Source: Calamus simplicifolius (lineage: Eukaryota > Streptophyta > Magnoliopsida > Arecales > Arecaceae). Taken from it: a stretch of DNA of 64,000 bases. Below the pieces are notes generated by a model. The model saw only the letters and a list, made by a program, of their open reading frames with translations, searched no databases and had not been told where the DNA came from. Below are positions 32,790 through 42,440 of this stretch, piece after piece (within the stretch, counting starts at the first letter, position 1; each line of letters starts with the position of its first letter). Location: contig UESW01003829.1 in assembly GCA_900491605.1 (NCBI GenBank), forward strand, positions 1,627,668 through 1,691,667. The letters are read 5' to 3'. A program made the translations under genes and the position numbers.

Positions 32790-33780
32790 TAGGTTCGAGG
32801 ATTTTGTCGCTCGGCCCTGCTGAGATTCGGTGACTTTGTTGCTCGGCCCTGCCGAGGTTCGGAGATTTTGTTGCTCGGCCCAGCCGAGATTCGGAGATTA
32901 GTTGCTCGGCCCAGCTGAGGTTCGGAGATTAGTTGCTCGGCCTAGCCAAAGTTCGGAGATTTTGTTGCTCGGCCAGCCGAGGTTCGGAGATTAGTTGCTT
33001 GACCCAGCCGAGGTTCGGAGATTTTATTGCTCGGCCCAGCCGAGGTTCAGAGATTAGTTGCTCGGCCCAGCCGAGGTTCGGAGATTTTGTTGCTCGGCCT
33101 AGCTGAGTTTTAGAGATTTTGTTGCATGGCCCAGCCGAGGTTCAGAGATTAGTTGCTTGGCCCAGCCGAGGTTCGGAGATTAGCTGCTCGGCCCAGCCGA
33201 GGTTTGGAGATTTTGTTGCTCGGCCCAGCCGAGGTTCGGAGATTAGTTGCTCGGCCCAGCAGAGGTTCGAAGATTAGTTGCTCGGCCCAGCCGAGGTTCG
33301 GAGATTTTGTTGCTCGGCCCAGCCGAGGTTCGGAGATTTTGTTGCTCGGCCCAGCCGAGGTTCGGAGATTTAGTTGCTCGGCCCAGCCGAGGTTCGGAGA
33401 TTTAGTTGCTCGGTCCAGCCGAGGTTCGCAGATTTTGTTGCTCGGCCTAGCCGAGGTTCGGAGATTAGTTGCTCGGCCCAGCCGAGGTTCGGAGATTTTG
33501 TTGCTCGGCCCAGCCGAGGTTCGGAGATTGTTGCTCGGCCCAGCCGAGGTTCGGAGATTTGTTGCTCGGCCCAGCCGAGGTTGGAGATTTTGTTGCTCGG
33601 CCCAGCCGAGGTTCGGAGATTTTGTTGCTCGGCCCAGCTGAGGTTCGGAGATTAGTTGCTCGGCCCAGCCGAGGTTCGGAGATTTTGTTGCTCGGCCCAG
33701 CCGAGGTTCGGAGATTAGTTGCTCGGCCCAGCCGAGGTTCGAAGATTTTGTTGCTTGGCCTAGCCGAGGTTCGAGATTTT
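32790..33780. repeat. hairpin-forming 31-33-bp minisatellite
   Basis: About thirty copies of a unit running GCTCGGCCCAGCCGAGGTTC then GGAGAT(T/-)(TTG/AG)TT. Each unit contains CTCGGC CCA GCCGAG, a six-base-pair stem with a three-base loop. Unit length alternates mainly between the GGAGATTTTGTT and GGAGATTAGTT forms. It lies between the antisense ORFs and integrase. The Tat element Retand was named for a tandem repeat in this region. Confidence 0.94.
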
Positions 33781-34036
33781 CTGTTTAAATTGGTAACTCG
33801 GTCGTGCCGAGAATTGGTAAGCAGCACCTGTTTCTTTTCATAATTTTGGCGACATAATGTGATGATTCATGTTGTAAATTATGAAACATGTGCTGGCAAG
33901 AAAGTATAATAAGGTGAGCCTATAAAGGACATACCCTATTCATAATACTTACGGAGATTGTCCGAATTCCACGTTCGAGGGATGGACTTTTCGCTTAGAT
34001 CTTGCAGCTTGTAGGTCCCCGGTCTAACGATCTCCG

Positions 34037-35163
34037 CTACTTGGTAGAGGCCTTCCCAGTTTGGTGCCAGCTTTCCTTGCTCCACGGTTTGGAGACAGAT
34101 GCTTTCCGAAGAACAAGGTCGTCGGGCAAGAAAGCTTTCCCATTGACTCTGGAGGCATGGTAGCGGGCCACCCTTTGCTGATAGGCAGCCACTCTGATCC
34201 GAGCTTTCTTTCTAACCTCCTCTATCAGGTCGAGGTTGGTACGGAGCTGTTCGTCGCTAGCTTCCTCCGAATAGCTTTCCACCCGCAGCCAAGGGAGACC
34301 TATCTCCACTGGGATAACGGCCTCTATGCCGAAGGCCATCCGGAATGGAGTTTCGCCTGTGGGTACTCTTGGGGTGGTGCGGTAGGCCCACAGGACATGG
34401 TGCAGCTCGTCTGCCCACCTGCCTCGGGCCCTGGAGAGCCGAGCTTTGATTCCTTGAAGCAGAGTCCTATTGGTCACTTCGGCTGCCCCGTTGGCTTGCG
34501 GATGCCCGACCAAGGTAAGGTGGTGACCGATCCCGTGTTCTTCGTAGAACTGGCGGAACTTTGGGTTATCGAATTGTCTACCATTGTCAGTGATTATAGT
34601 GTGCGGGAGGCCGAAACGGCAGATGATTGACCTCCATACGAAATCTCTGGCCCGTGCTTCGGTTATTTGTGCAACCGCCTCCATCTCGACCATTTAGTGA
34701 AGTAGTCGATGGCGACGAACAGAAATTTCCACTGTCTCGTGGCGAGCAGAAATGGGCCGAGGATGTCCATCCCCACTTGGCAAAGGGCCAAGCGGAGGAT
34801 ATAGGAACCAGTCTGGCGGAGGGGAGTCTCTGAATGCTTGAGTGCCTCTGGCATGGGTCGCAAGCTCGGACAAGGTCGTCTGCATCTTTTGCATGGTTGG
34901 CCAACAGTAGCCTTGACGTAGCACCTTGTGACACAGGGACCGGCTTCCCAGATGGTTGCCGCAAATCCCTCATGCACTTCGCGAAGAGCATAATCTGCTT
35001 CAGACGGGCGAAGACATCTGAGCAGTGGCATGGAGAAGGACCGTTTGTAGAGCTGGTCGTCAATCAGCACATAATGGGTGGCCTGCAGCTTTAGCCTTCT
35101 GGCTTCTCTCCGGTCGGATGGAAGTGACCCTTCTTTGAGGTAGCTTAGAATGGGTCGAACCAT
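34037..35163 (-). pseudogene. Tat integrase
   Basis: The 34037-34693 frame has ITDNGRQFDNPKF (second catalytic Asp) and GHPQANGAAEVTNRTLLQGI, which contains the catalytic Glu. It continues to WAYRTTPRVPTGETPFRMAFG and a C-terminal domain. Upstream frames (34663-35163 and overlapping) give VGMDILGPF with the first Asp, YFTKWSRW, and the zinc-binding part with HEGF and CDPCQRH. The frame changes near 34690 and again near 34900, so the enzyme is interrupted although all three catalytic acids can be read. Confidence 0.9.
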
Positions 35164-35421
35164 GATGGCTCGGCCTCAACTTGCATTACTTGGTCGGCTT
35201 CCGCGATACTGGATCTTTCCAAGGTCTCCAGGTGGAATTTTGCTCGGCGTCCATTGACTCCGTGGTCGCCAGCCGAGAGTAGGTCGGCACGGCATTCTCA
35301 GATCTAGGAATCTGAATAATTTCAAACTTGGGAAAATGGGAGATTAGGCTCCGCACCTCTCGAAGATATCGGATCATGTTTGGCTCCCGAGCCTCAAACT
35401 CCCCTCATACATGGCCTGCCA

Positions 35422-35793
35422 CTAGCTGGAAGTCGGTGAAGGCATTAAGTTTCTCCACCTTAAGGTTGCGGGCGATTCGGAGACCGGCCAGCAAGGCTTC
35501 ATACTCAGCTTCGTTGTTGGAGGCCGGGAAAGAGAAGCGGACACCATATTCAAAGGTGCCCCCTCCGGACTGGTGAGAACCAAGCCCGCACCGGAGTGAT
35601 GAGCGTTAGATGACCCGTCGACATGGAGGAGCCATCGGGCACCAGTTTTCGGCTCCTCGGGGGAGTCGGGGGTGGAGCCGTCCTCTGGAATGGTACACTC
35701 GAGGAGGAAATCGGCTAACACCTGAGCTTTGATGGCCGGGCGAGGCTGAAAGCGGATATCATGCTCGCTCAGCTCGATGGCCCACTTGGTCAT
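35422..35793 (-). pseudogene. additional RNase H domain of the Tat lineage
   Basis: MTKWAIELSEHDIRFQPRPA, then VLADFLLEC, then the start of a second RNase H domain WLLHVDGSSN with GAGLVLTSPEG. A distinct RNase H between the normal RNase H and integrase is known for the Tat group. The frame slips after 'SLSRPPTTKLS', but the continuation can be read in another frame (NEAEYEALLAGL-like on the minus strand near 35500). Downstream, 35186-35377 carries YLREVRSLISHFPKFEIIQI, the end of that domain. Confidence 0.85.
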
Positions 35794-35906
35794 TCTCCCT
35801 GATGTCTCCAGGCGGTGGACCTACCGCCTTAATGGGTTGGTCAGTCAGGACTATCACAGAATGCGCCTGGAAGTACGGCCGCAGCTTCGAACTGAGGTGA
35901 TCAGGG

Positions 35907-36999
35907 CTAACACCATCTTTTCAATTCGGCTGTATCTTGTCTCCGCATCGCGAGTAGCCTGCTGACATAATAGATTGGCTTCTGGACCTTGTTTTCTTCC
36001 CTAACTAGCACCGAGCAAATAGCACCTTCTGAAATAGCCAGATATAGGAATAGTGTCTCGCCAGGACTTGGACTGCTGAGGAGTGGGGGCGAGCCGAGGT
36101 ACTTCTTGAGATCTTGGAATGATTTTTGACACTCGGGGGTCCACTGGAAGTTCTTAGCCGACCGGAGGGTTTTGAAGAAGGGAGGCATCTTTCGGTTGAG
36201 CGCGCCACGAAGCGGTTGAGGGCTGCTATCCTTCCGGTTAGGCGTTGGCTTCTTTAATAGATGTCGGAGGCGCCATCTGTTGAAGAGCTTGGATCTTCTG
36301 GGGGTTAGCTTCGATACCTCGCTGGGAGACCATGAAGCCGAGGAACTTCCCGGAGTTAACGCCGAAGGCGCACTTAGTTGGATTGAGCTTCATCTGATAC
36401 TTGCGGAGCATTGCAAAGCTCTCCGAGAGGTCCTCGACATGCTGTGATGCTTCCTTGCTTTTGACTAGCATGTCGTTGACATACACCTCCATGTTTCGGC
36501 CGATTTGCTCCTTGAATACTTTGTTGACTAGCCTTTGGTAGGTGGCTCCTGCATTTTTAAGACCAAAAGGCATAACACGGTAACAGTAAGTACCTCGGTC
36601 GGTTATGAAGGCGATCTTTTCTTCATCTTCGGGGGCCATCCGAATCTGGTTATAGCCGGAGTAAGCATCCATGAATGTCAGCATTTGATGACCCGAGGTG
36701 GCATCCACAAGCTGATCGATCCGAGGGAGAGGAAGCTGTCTTTCGGGCAGGCTTTGTTGAGGTCGGTGAAGTCGATGCAAATCCGCCACTTGCCGTTCGA
36801 CTTCTTCACCATGACGACATTCGATAGCCAGTTTGGGTAATTTACCTCCAGACGAAGTTTGTCTTGATGAGTTTATCAACCTCCTCATCAATAGCCTTCT
36901 GCCATTCCGGGCAAAGCTCCTCTTCTTTTGCTTGACAGGCCGGTACATCTCGTCCACATTAAGACGGTGGACGAGAACCTCAGGGCTAATCCCTGGCAT
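35907..36999 (-). pseudogene. Tat reverse transcriptase and RNase H, with YVDD changed to YVND
   Basis: The 36238-36999 frame has SGHQMLTFMDAYSGYNQIRM (first catalytic Asp), YCYRVMPFGLKNAGATYQRL, then MEVYVNDMLVKS where the family has YVDD, and NPTKCAFGV with KFLGFMVSQRGIEANP. The codon at 36475-36477 is AAC (Asn) on the sense strand where GAC/GAT is expected. The 35907-36188 frame gives the connection and first RNase H (AKNFQWTPECQKSFQDLKKYL, PIYYVSRLL). The N-terminal part before 'LPERQLPLPRIDQLVD' is frameshifted. The active-site change alone should abolish polymerase activity. Confidence 0.9.
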
Positions 37000-37011
37000 G
37001 TCAGAGGCGGA

Positions 37012-37761
37012 CTAGGCGAAGACGTCGGCATTGCTTCGGAGGAATTCGATCAACTTGCACCGAGGTTCACCCTTTAGCAGCGACCCAATCTTTATGGTTC
37101 GGTCGGGATGGGCCTCATCCAACGCACTTCTTCTAGTTCTTCGGCTGGATCTCTCGCTATTCTGCGAAATCCTCCCGAGCGTCCAGCCCGTTAACCTCCG
37201 GCATTCTAGACTGAAGGCTGGTAACGAAGCACTGTCGAGCCATGGTTTGGCTTCCCTGGACGACTCCAACTCCTCGCCCGGTGGGGAATTTCATAGACAG
37301 GTGCGGGATGGAGACAACTGCCTTGAGGGACATCAGGCCGGGTTTCCCGAATATTGCGTTGTAGGGCGACCTGAGTTTAGTTACCAGGAAGTCGTGTGAA
37401 CAGTGGCCACAAGGGGCCAGGTTCCTGTGCAAACCATCAAGGTTATGACCCCTTCCGGGATGATGACGTCGCCTATGAATCCCATTAGGGTGGAATCTAC
37501 GGCTCGAAGGTTTTCCGTGAGTAGTTTCATCTTGGCAAACACATCGAGGTACAAAACATTCACAGAACTTCCACTGTCAACAAGGATCCGGCTTACATCA
37601 TAGTCATTTAAATTGAGGGATACAACTAGAGCATCGTCATGGGGGAACTGTATCCCTCGGAGATCATCGTCGGAGAAGGAGAGCTCGCCTGTCCACGCTT
37701 TCTTTGGCACCGATCCTTCGTCGTCATTTTTGAAACTCGGGCCGCCGGCCTCCTCGATCAT
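37012..37761 (-). pseudogene. Tat protease and pol N-terminus
   Basis: The 37381-37761 frame has HDDALVVSLNLNDYDVSRIL followed by VDSGSSVNVLY, with the aspartic-protease Asp-Ser-Gly. The next frame (37157-37432) continues FLVTKLRSPYNAIFGKPGLM, and the next (37012-37269) has IKIGSLLKGEPRCKLIEFLR and NADVFA, the lead-in to gypsy RT. Two frameshifts break the polyprotein. Confidence 0.9.
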
Positions 37762-37927
37762 GTTGATGTGGCCGATTATAGGTGGATTTGGCGGCGGAGG
37801 AGGTTGTTGAAGCTCGGGCTGGCGATCCCCCCCTTGTCCTGGCTCGGGTGCCCTCCTGAATTGGTTCAGTCGGCCCCATTGAATCAGCCTCTCAATCTCA
37901 TTTTTTAGCTGCCAGCATTCCTCAGTG

Positions 37928-38428
37928 TCATGGCCGTGCTCCGGTGGTAGCGGCAGTACTTGGTGGGGACCCTCCGGGTCGGGTTCCCTTGGAGAGGAGC
38001 TGGCCGGGGAGCTGGCGCTCCATCTCCATGAGGATCTGCGCCCGGGGCATAGTTAGCGGAGTGTAGCGGTCGAATCGCCTGGGCGGGCTCCGAGAGCGAT
38101 TCCTCGGTGGCGGTGGGGAGCTCTTTGGCGACGAGGTGGACTTGGCCGACGGACGGGTCGGTGCCTGTCGGGACCTTTGGGCTCTTTCTTCCTCGCCAGC
38201 TCGGTGCGGGCGACTCTCCATGACTCTTCGACCCTGGCGTATTTGTCTACCAGGGCCATCATATCGGAGAGGTTTGGGGGGTAACTGACTTCTATCGCTA
38301 GGTAAAAGTCGCTCTCCTTCGAAACTCCCCCGCTAAGGCGGACATAGCCACCTCATGATTAAGGTGGTCCACCTCTAGCATGGCCTTGTTGAAGCGGCCA
38401 AAATAGTCCCACGAGAGCTCCGCTATGA
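37928..38428 (-). pseudogene. Tat gag, C-terminal half only
   Basis: Minus frames carry GRFNKAMLEVDHLNHEVAMS near 38340-38400, MALVDKYARVEESWR near 38240, and YTPLTMPRAQILMEMERQLP near 38000-38060 after a Arg/Pro/Ser-rich segment. These are typical gag phrases of this lineage. The N-terminal capsid half is missing: gag homology stops at about 38428, exactly where the inverted LTR-like fragment begins. Confidence 0.85.
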
Positions 38429-38429
38429 A

Positions 38430-38631
38430 AGCTCCCACGAGAGCTCGGAGGAACTCTTCCTCCCCATATTTGTTGATTGTTGGTCTCCACTAACTTGAGC
38501 ATCGGAAGGTCTTCCGTAGAGGGCCACCCCCAACGCCTCTCGCGTGAGGACTGTCTTGCAGGTCCGCCAGGAGGGAGCCCACGCTGCAGCCCGATCGCGC
38601 CCGAGCCGAAGGATAGATTTCAGCAGCAACA
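38430..38631 (+). repeat. inverted U5-like LTR fragment at the right end of the block
   Basis: On the plus strand this ends CAGCAGCAACA and contains GAGGGCCACCCCCAACGCCT and TTGCAGGTCCGCCAGGAGG. The minus strand of 24405-24600 has the same order of motifs with frequent mismatches. It is therefore an LTR end in the orientation opposite to the rest of the element, truncated upstream and fused to gag. Confidence 0.85.
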
Positions 38632-39349
38632 GAATGGTATTTGACGTTGCTTATATGCTTATTTACTGAAGCGACTCTTTCGCCAGTCGTCGAGGCCAGC
38701 CAGACTCTTTCGCCAGAGTTTGAAGGCGAAGAGACTCTGGCATCGGTGAAGAGACGGAGTCAGGGCTTTGAGTTCGAGCTTAATTGGAGTCTCTGGATGA
38801 AGGTTGACGTTCTCTGGTTCGCTGGACGAAGGACGAAGGTCGAGCTTGGGCCTTGGAGGAGTCTCTGGACGAAGGACGAAGGTCGACTCGGCTTTGGTGA
38901 AGAGATAGACGTTCGCTGGTTCTCGCAGATGAACAGAGTAGTCGAAGTGACGTCTCGAGTTTTGGACGAAGGACGAAGGTCGAGCTTGGGCCTTGGAGGA
39001 GTCTCTAGACGAAGGATGAAGGTCGGACGAAGGACGAAGGTTGACTCGGCTTCGGTGAAGAGACAGACGTTCGCTGGTTCTCGCAGACGAACAGAGTGTC
39101 GAAGGGACGTCTCGAGTTTCTGCCAGACTTTGAAACAGCCCATCGCATTGAATTGAATATTAATTATTGATAAACCCATAACCCATCCGGTTCAGCCGGG
39201 TTATCGGTTCACGGGTGAACGGATGGGTTAACCGAGTTAATCCGAGTGACTTGCACATTCGATTTTTTGCTATAATCAGGCCGGTTTAGCCTCTGGGTCT
39301 CGGTTCAACCGGTTGAACCGGTCGGTCCGGTCGAGTTTTGATAACTATG
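38632..39349 (-). mobile_element. 5' end of the hAT element with internal direct repeats
   Basis: Starts (plus sense) with the 27-bp flanking repeat, then C/T-rich sequence with repeated GGACGAAGGACGAAGGTCGA blocks at about 38830-39050 and CGTTCGCTGGTTC blocks. The end (39180-39349) is CCGG-rich with a perfect palindrome at 39301-39320 and finishes CATAGTTATCAAAAC on the minus strand. The plus-strand ORF at 38641-39156 is repeat-driven and shows no domain; I treat this as 5' untranslated transposon sequence. Confidence 0.55.
39301..39320. repeat. perfect 20-bp palindrome in the hAT subterminal region
   Basis: CGGTTCAACCGGTTGAACCG equals its own reverse complement. It lies about 30 bp from the inferred hAT end. 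Such motifs are typical subterminal transposase-binding candidates (inference). Confidence 0.9.
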
Positions 39350-39455
39350 GGGCGAACGACTGGTGATTACCGTTGGTTTACTGGTCCTAATTCTAAGTCC
39401 AGAGCGCATGCGTTACAAGGAAAGACCGCTATACCCAACGGCCGATGTATAGTAT

Positions 39456-41773
39456 TGTCACGCCCCAGACCCAAATATCGGGCTAGGGTGACAACCCGCC
39501 GCGTGCCGGGCACGCAAGGCGTCACAAATTTTTTCACACATAACGCAATTATATATATAATCAAGCCAAATTCATTACTGAATACTAAAAGTTTTGGGTT
39601 ACAAAATCCTTACACACCACAATAATAAAGTTTGGGCTTCAAGCCCTACACATAAGTAGTACTGGGGTTACAACAAAATAATGGGTCTTGTTTTATTTAA
39701 TAGAAGATCCATCACCCCAACCATCCATCTTCAATCTCGTGGCTCTGACAAAAACATTGTAAGATTTTTATGAGCTTACACTCAATAAGTAAGCCACGTT
39801 ATACAGTCAAATCATAGCATGACAATGTATAAGCACATAAATGAGTTGCATGCTTAAACATTCCACAAATACTCAAACATGCAATGTAAGTAAACCCACT
39901 GTTTATACTCTCAATGGTAACTGTAAATGTAACCCACGACCCTGCAATATCTCAATAGTGTACCAACAAGCATCCCCCTACTGAAAGGGTCAAGATACCA
40001 GGGTCACGCCATATCATAATCCACCAGAACACATACTCTATATGTGTGATGCCACCTCGAACCAAGCAGAACACATCCTCTAGATGTGTGATGCCACCTC
40101 ATAGTAACTCAAAACACATCCTCTAGATGTGTGATGCCATCTCGAACCCAAGCAGAACATATCCTCTAGACGTGTGAATGGCATAAACAAGCAGAACACA
40201 TCCTCTAGACGTGTAGGTGGCATAAACAAGCAGAACACATCTTCTAGACATGTAGGTGGCATAAATCATCAGAACACATCCTCTAGATGTGTGTGTGGTA
40301 TGACATGATAAAGGAGAACCGCGGCGACACATAACAGCACCTCACATCATGCACAAACATATCAATACATCTTCATATTGCATAAACAGTGGATTATACT
40401 TACTTAACAATTGCATGTAATATATCACATCAATGTAATAATAACTGCATCTCTCATGCATAGCATCCACATATGAAATCATAGCACATAAACAACCATG
40501 TATTCATAATATTCATCTTCTTACAATTTAGCCAATAACAATTCTTCATGCCACAATATAATTCATAATTTAAACATTTATATAATAAATAATTATTAAA
40601 AACTGATAACTGACTTACTTACCTCAGTACGTAATCCAACAGATATATATCAACTAGTCAGATGTTTGTGCACCTACAGGATCATTTTACATAATTAATT
40701 TATTAGAAAAGAATATTAAAATGACCCTTAGAATTTCTACCCAGACTAGTTCATGGGCCCAACTTTGGGCTCGAATATCTCCCACTATACACACCCAATT
40801 GGGGAAATGAAAATACCCCAAGAAACTAGAATTCACCCAGATTCTAGCCATATAAATATTTTGCTAATTCCGACCCGTTACGGGGCCCAAAAATTAGCCC
40901 AAACTTTCATTGCTGCACGGCCCAAAAGGCCCTGAACCGGCCGGCTCCGGTTCAACTCAAAGCCACCCGATCCCCTGTTTCACCGAACAAGGGATGGGGA
41001 CCTAGCCGGCTGCCAGGGCCGCCGCCAGCCAAATTGAGGGCAGCCGGCCGCCGGTGGCCGGGCCAGAGCCGGCCGCCGCCACGGCCGGCCACCAATCTCC
41101 CTTTCTCTCCCTCAATTTTACTCTTTTTCCTTCTTACATCCGCGCGGCACGATGCTGTGCCGGCGGCACGGCCGACCACCTTGGCCGGCCGGACCTCCAC
41201 CGGATCCACGCTCGGCGCCGATGGAGGCGACAGGTCGAAGCTCAGGCCCGGCGAGGCGGCGAGCACGCCGCCGAGCCCGAACCAACCGACGGAAGCCGGT
41301 TCCGCCACCGCGCGAGAGAAGGGCCAATTGGCACTCTCTCTCTCTCTCTCCACCACCACCCCGCCGGACACCTCCCCCGGTGCCGGCGGGGTCGTCGGCC
41401 AAATCTCAGGCCCAGCGAGGCGGCGAGCACGCCGCCAGGCCTGAACCAAGGGATCGACCGGCAACACAGTCCCTTTTTCTTCTCTGTCTCCCTCGCTCTC
41501 TCTGTCTCTCGCGCTCTCTCTCTCTGTCTCTCTCTCTCTCTGTGGCAGGGGTACATACCTGAGGATGAAGCGTGCCAGCGTGAAGGAAGAAGTCCTCCTC
41601 CTTCCTATTTAATCACCTGTGCAACGCCTCGGATCGGGGGTTTCCCGAAAGACTAACCGCTTCACCTGAAGCGAAGCGTCAGCCCGGAGAACCCAACAGA
41701 CTGGAGCTTGGTTCATCTGAACCAAGCCTGGTTCATCCGAACCAAATGTGGTTCGTTGAACTGGGTTACTACA
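39456..41773 (-). repeat. 3' LTR
   Basis: About 2318 bp with TG...CA ends on either strand. Contains a 40-bp-class tandem array (about 40020-40290), a very G+C-rich segment (about 40920-41470), a CT microsatellite (41475-41542) and, on the minus strand, a TTAAATAGGAAGG TATA-like box near 41605-41615. Confidence 0.93.
40020..40290. repeat. LTR tandem array built on GAACACATCCTCTAGATGTG
   Basis: About seven units of roughly 37-50 bp, each with CAGAACACATCCTCTAGA(T/C)GTGT and GGCAT(A/C)-containing spacer. CACATC-CTCTAGA-GTGTG forms a short inverted repeat around TCTAGA. The same array is in the other LTR at about 45805-46080. Confidence 0.9.
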
Positions 41774-41786
41774 TCCTCCCATCCTT
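41774..41786 (-). other. polypurine tract
   Basis: Minus strand AAGGATGGGAGGA directly before the LTR start TGTAGTAACCC. Confidence 0.85.
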
Positions 41787-41877
41787 ATAAAAATTTCGGC
41801 CTCAAAATTGGTATACGACCTCATAACTACAGATCAATCAAATTAGTCAAAGGTCAACAATCTTAGATAGATAAATT

Positions 41878-42440
41878 ACCTTCAAATAATTGTGGATACT
41901 TCGATTTAATTTCTTCCTCCAGCTCCCAAGTAGCCTCCCTCTCAGAGTGGTTATTCCACTAAACTTTGACATAAGGGATGGTACACCGCCTCAGAATCTG
42001 ATCCTTGCGGTCCATGATACACACATGATGTTCCTCATATGATAAATGCTTCCTCAACTGAATAGGCTCATAAGCTATAACATGACTGGGGTCTGAGACA
42101 TACTTCCTCAACATAGATACATGGAATACATTGTGAATACCAAATAAGATCGGAGGCAGTGCTAAGCTATATGCAACCTCCCCAACTCCATATCACAAGG
42201 AATACTACACCATCTTAGAATTTAATCCTTGCGGTCCACAATGTGCACAAAATGATCTTCATAGGTCAATTCTTTCTTAAACTAAATCGGTTCAAGTTCT
42301 AACACATAACGGGGTTTGAAATATACTCCTCAGTCATAAAGATATGAAACACATTGAATACCCCAAAGAGTAATGAAGACAGTGCTAAGCTATAAGCCAC
42401 CTCCTTTATTTTGATCAAAATCTCAAATGGCCCAATGTAT
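41878..42440 (-). pseudogene. duplicated gypsy integrase C-terminal relics
   Basis: 41878-42180 translates on the minus strand to FHVSMLRKYVSDPSHVIAYE and ATWELEEEIKSKYPQLFE, the integrase C-terminal end of Ty3/gypsy elements of the Del/Tekay type. One internal stop replaces a codon after 'IPYVKV'. 42180-42440 is a more decayed version of the same segment (SMCFISL, RFAHCG-like, GHLRF). The same coding end thus appears twice in tandem, one copy much older-looking. Confidence 0.78.

Larger units (their letters stand above)
24405..38631 (-). mobile_element. Tat-lineage Ty3/gypsy retrotransposon, rearranged, with inverted LTR-like ends
   Basis: Minus-strand order from right to left: gag fragment, protease, RT, RNase H, a second RNase H, integrase, a long 3' region with antisense ORFs and a minisatellite, polypurine tract and 3' LTR. 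RT before integrase is the Ty3/gypsy order. The extra RNase H and antisense ORFs between pol and the 3' LTR are known features of the Tat group (Retand, Grande and relatives). The expected 5' LTR and gag N-terminus are missing. The right end is instead an inverted fragment matching the U5 end of the left LTR. The block is inside the hAT element. Confidence 0.85.
21960..39349 (-). mobile_element. hAT-superfamily DNA transposon, split by a 14.2-kb insertion
   Basis: The transposase exons (21970-23971) lie on the minus strand. Upstream of them comes a 14.2-kb LTR-retrotransposon block, and beyond it (38632-39349) sequence that ends with CATAGTTATCAAAACTC on the minus strand. That end resembles the CAGTGTTATCAAA-type termini and CCGG-rich subterminal palindromes of plant hAT elements with BED/DUF659 transposases. 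I infer that 38632-39349 is the 5' end of the same hAT element, because the repeat unit flanking the block is shared between its two sides. The 3' terminus below 21960 is not found and may have been lost. Confidence 0.6.

Noticed and set aside
33153..33843. Long overlapping ORFs of 93-162 codons on both strands
   Set aside because: They are translations of the 31-33-bp minisatellite in several frames; no start context, domain or non-repetitive part.
38641..39156. Plus-strand ORF of 171 codons
   Set aside because: Spans GGACGAAGG repeats in the inferred hAT 5' region with no recognisable domain.
40020..40290. Regular repeat-spacer pattern resembling a CRISPR array
   Set aside because: Eukaryotic LTR tandem repeat; spacers are themselves similar and the array is duplicated in both LTRs.
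40952..41656. G+C-rich ORFs up to 200 codons, also at 46690-47414
   Set aside because: They lie inside the two LTRs, occur in all frames on both strands because of high G+C, and differ in frame between copies.
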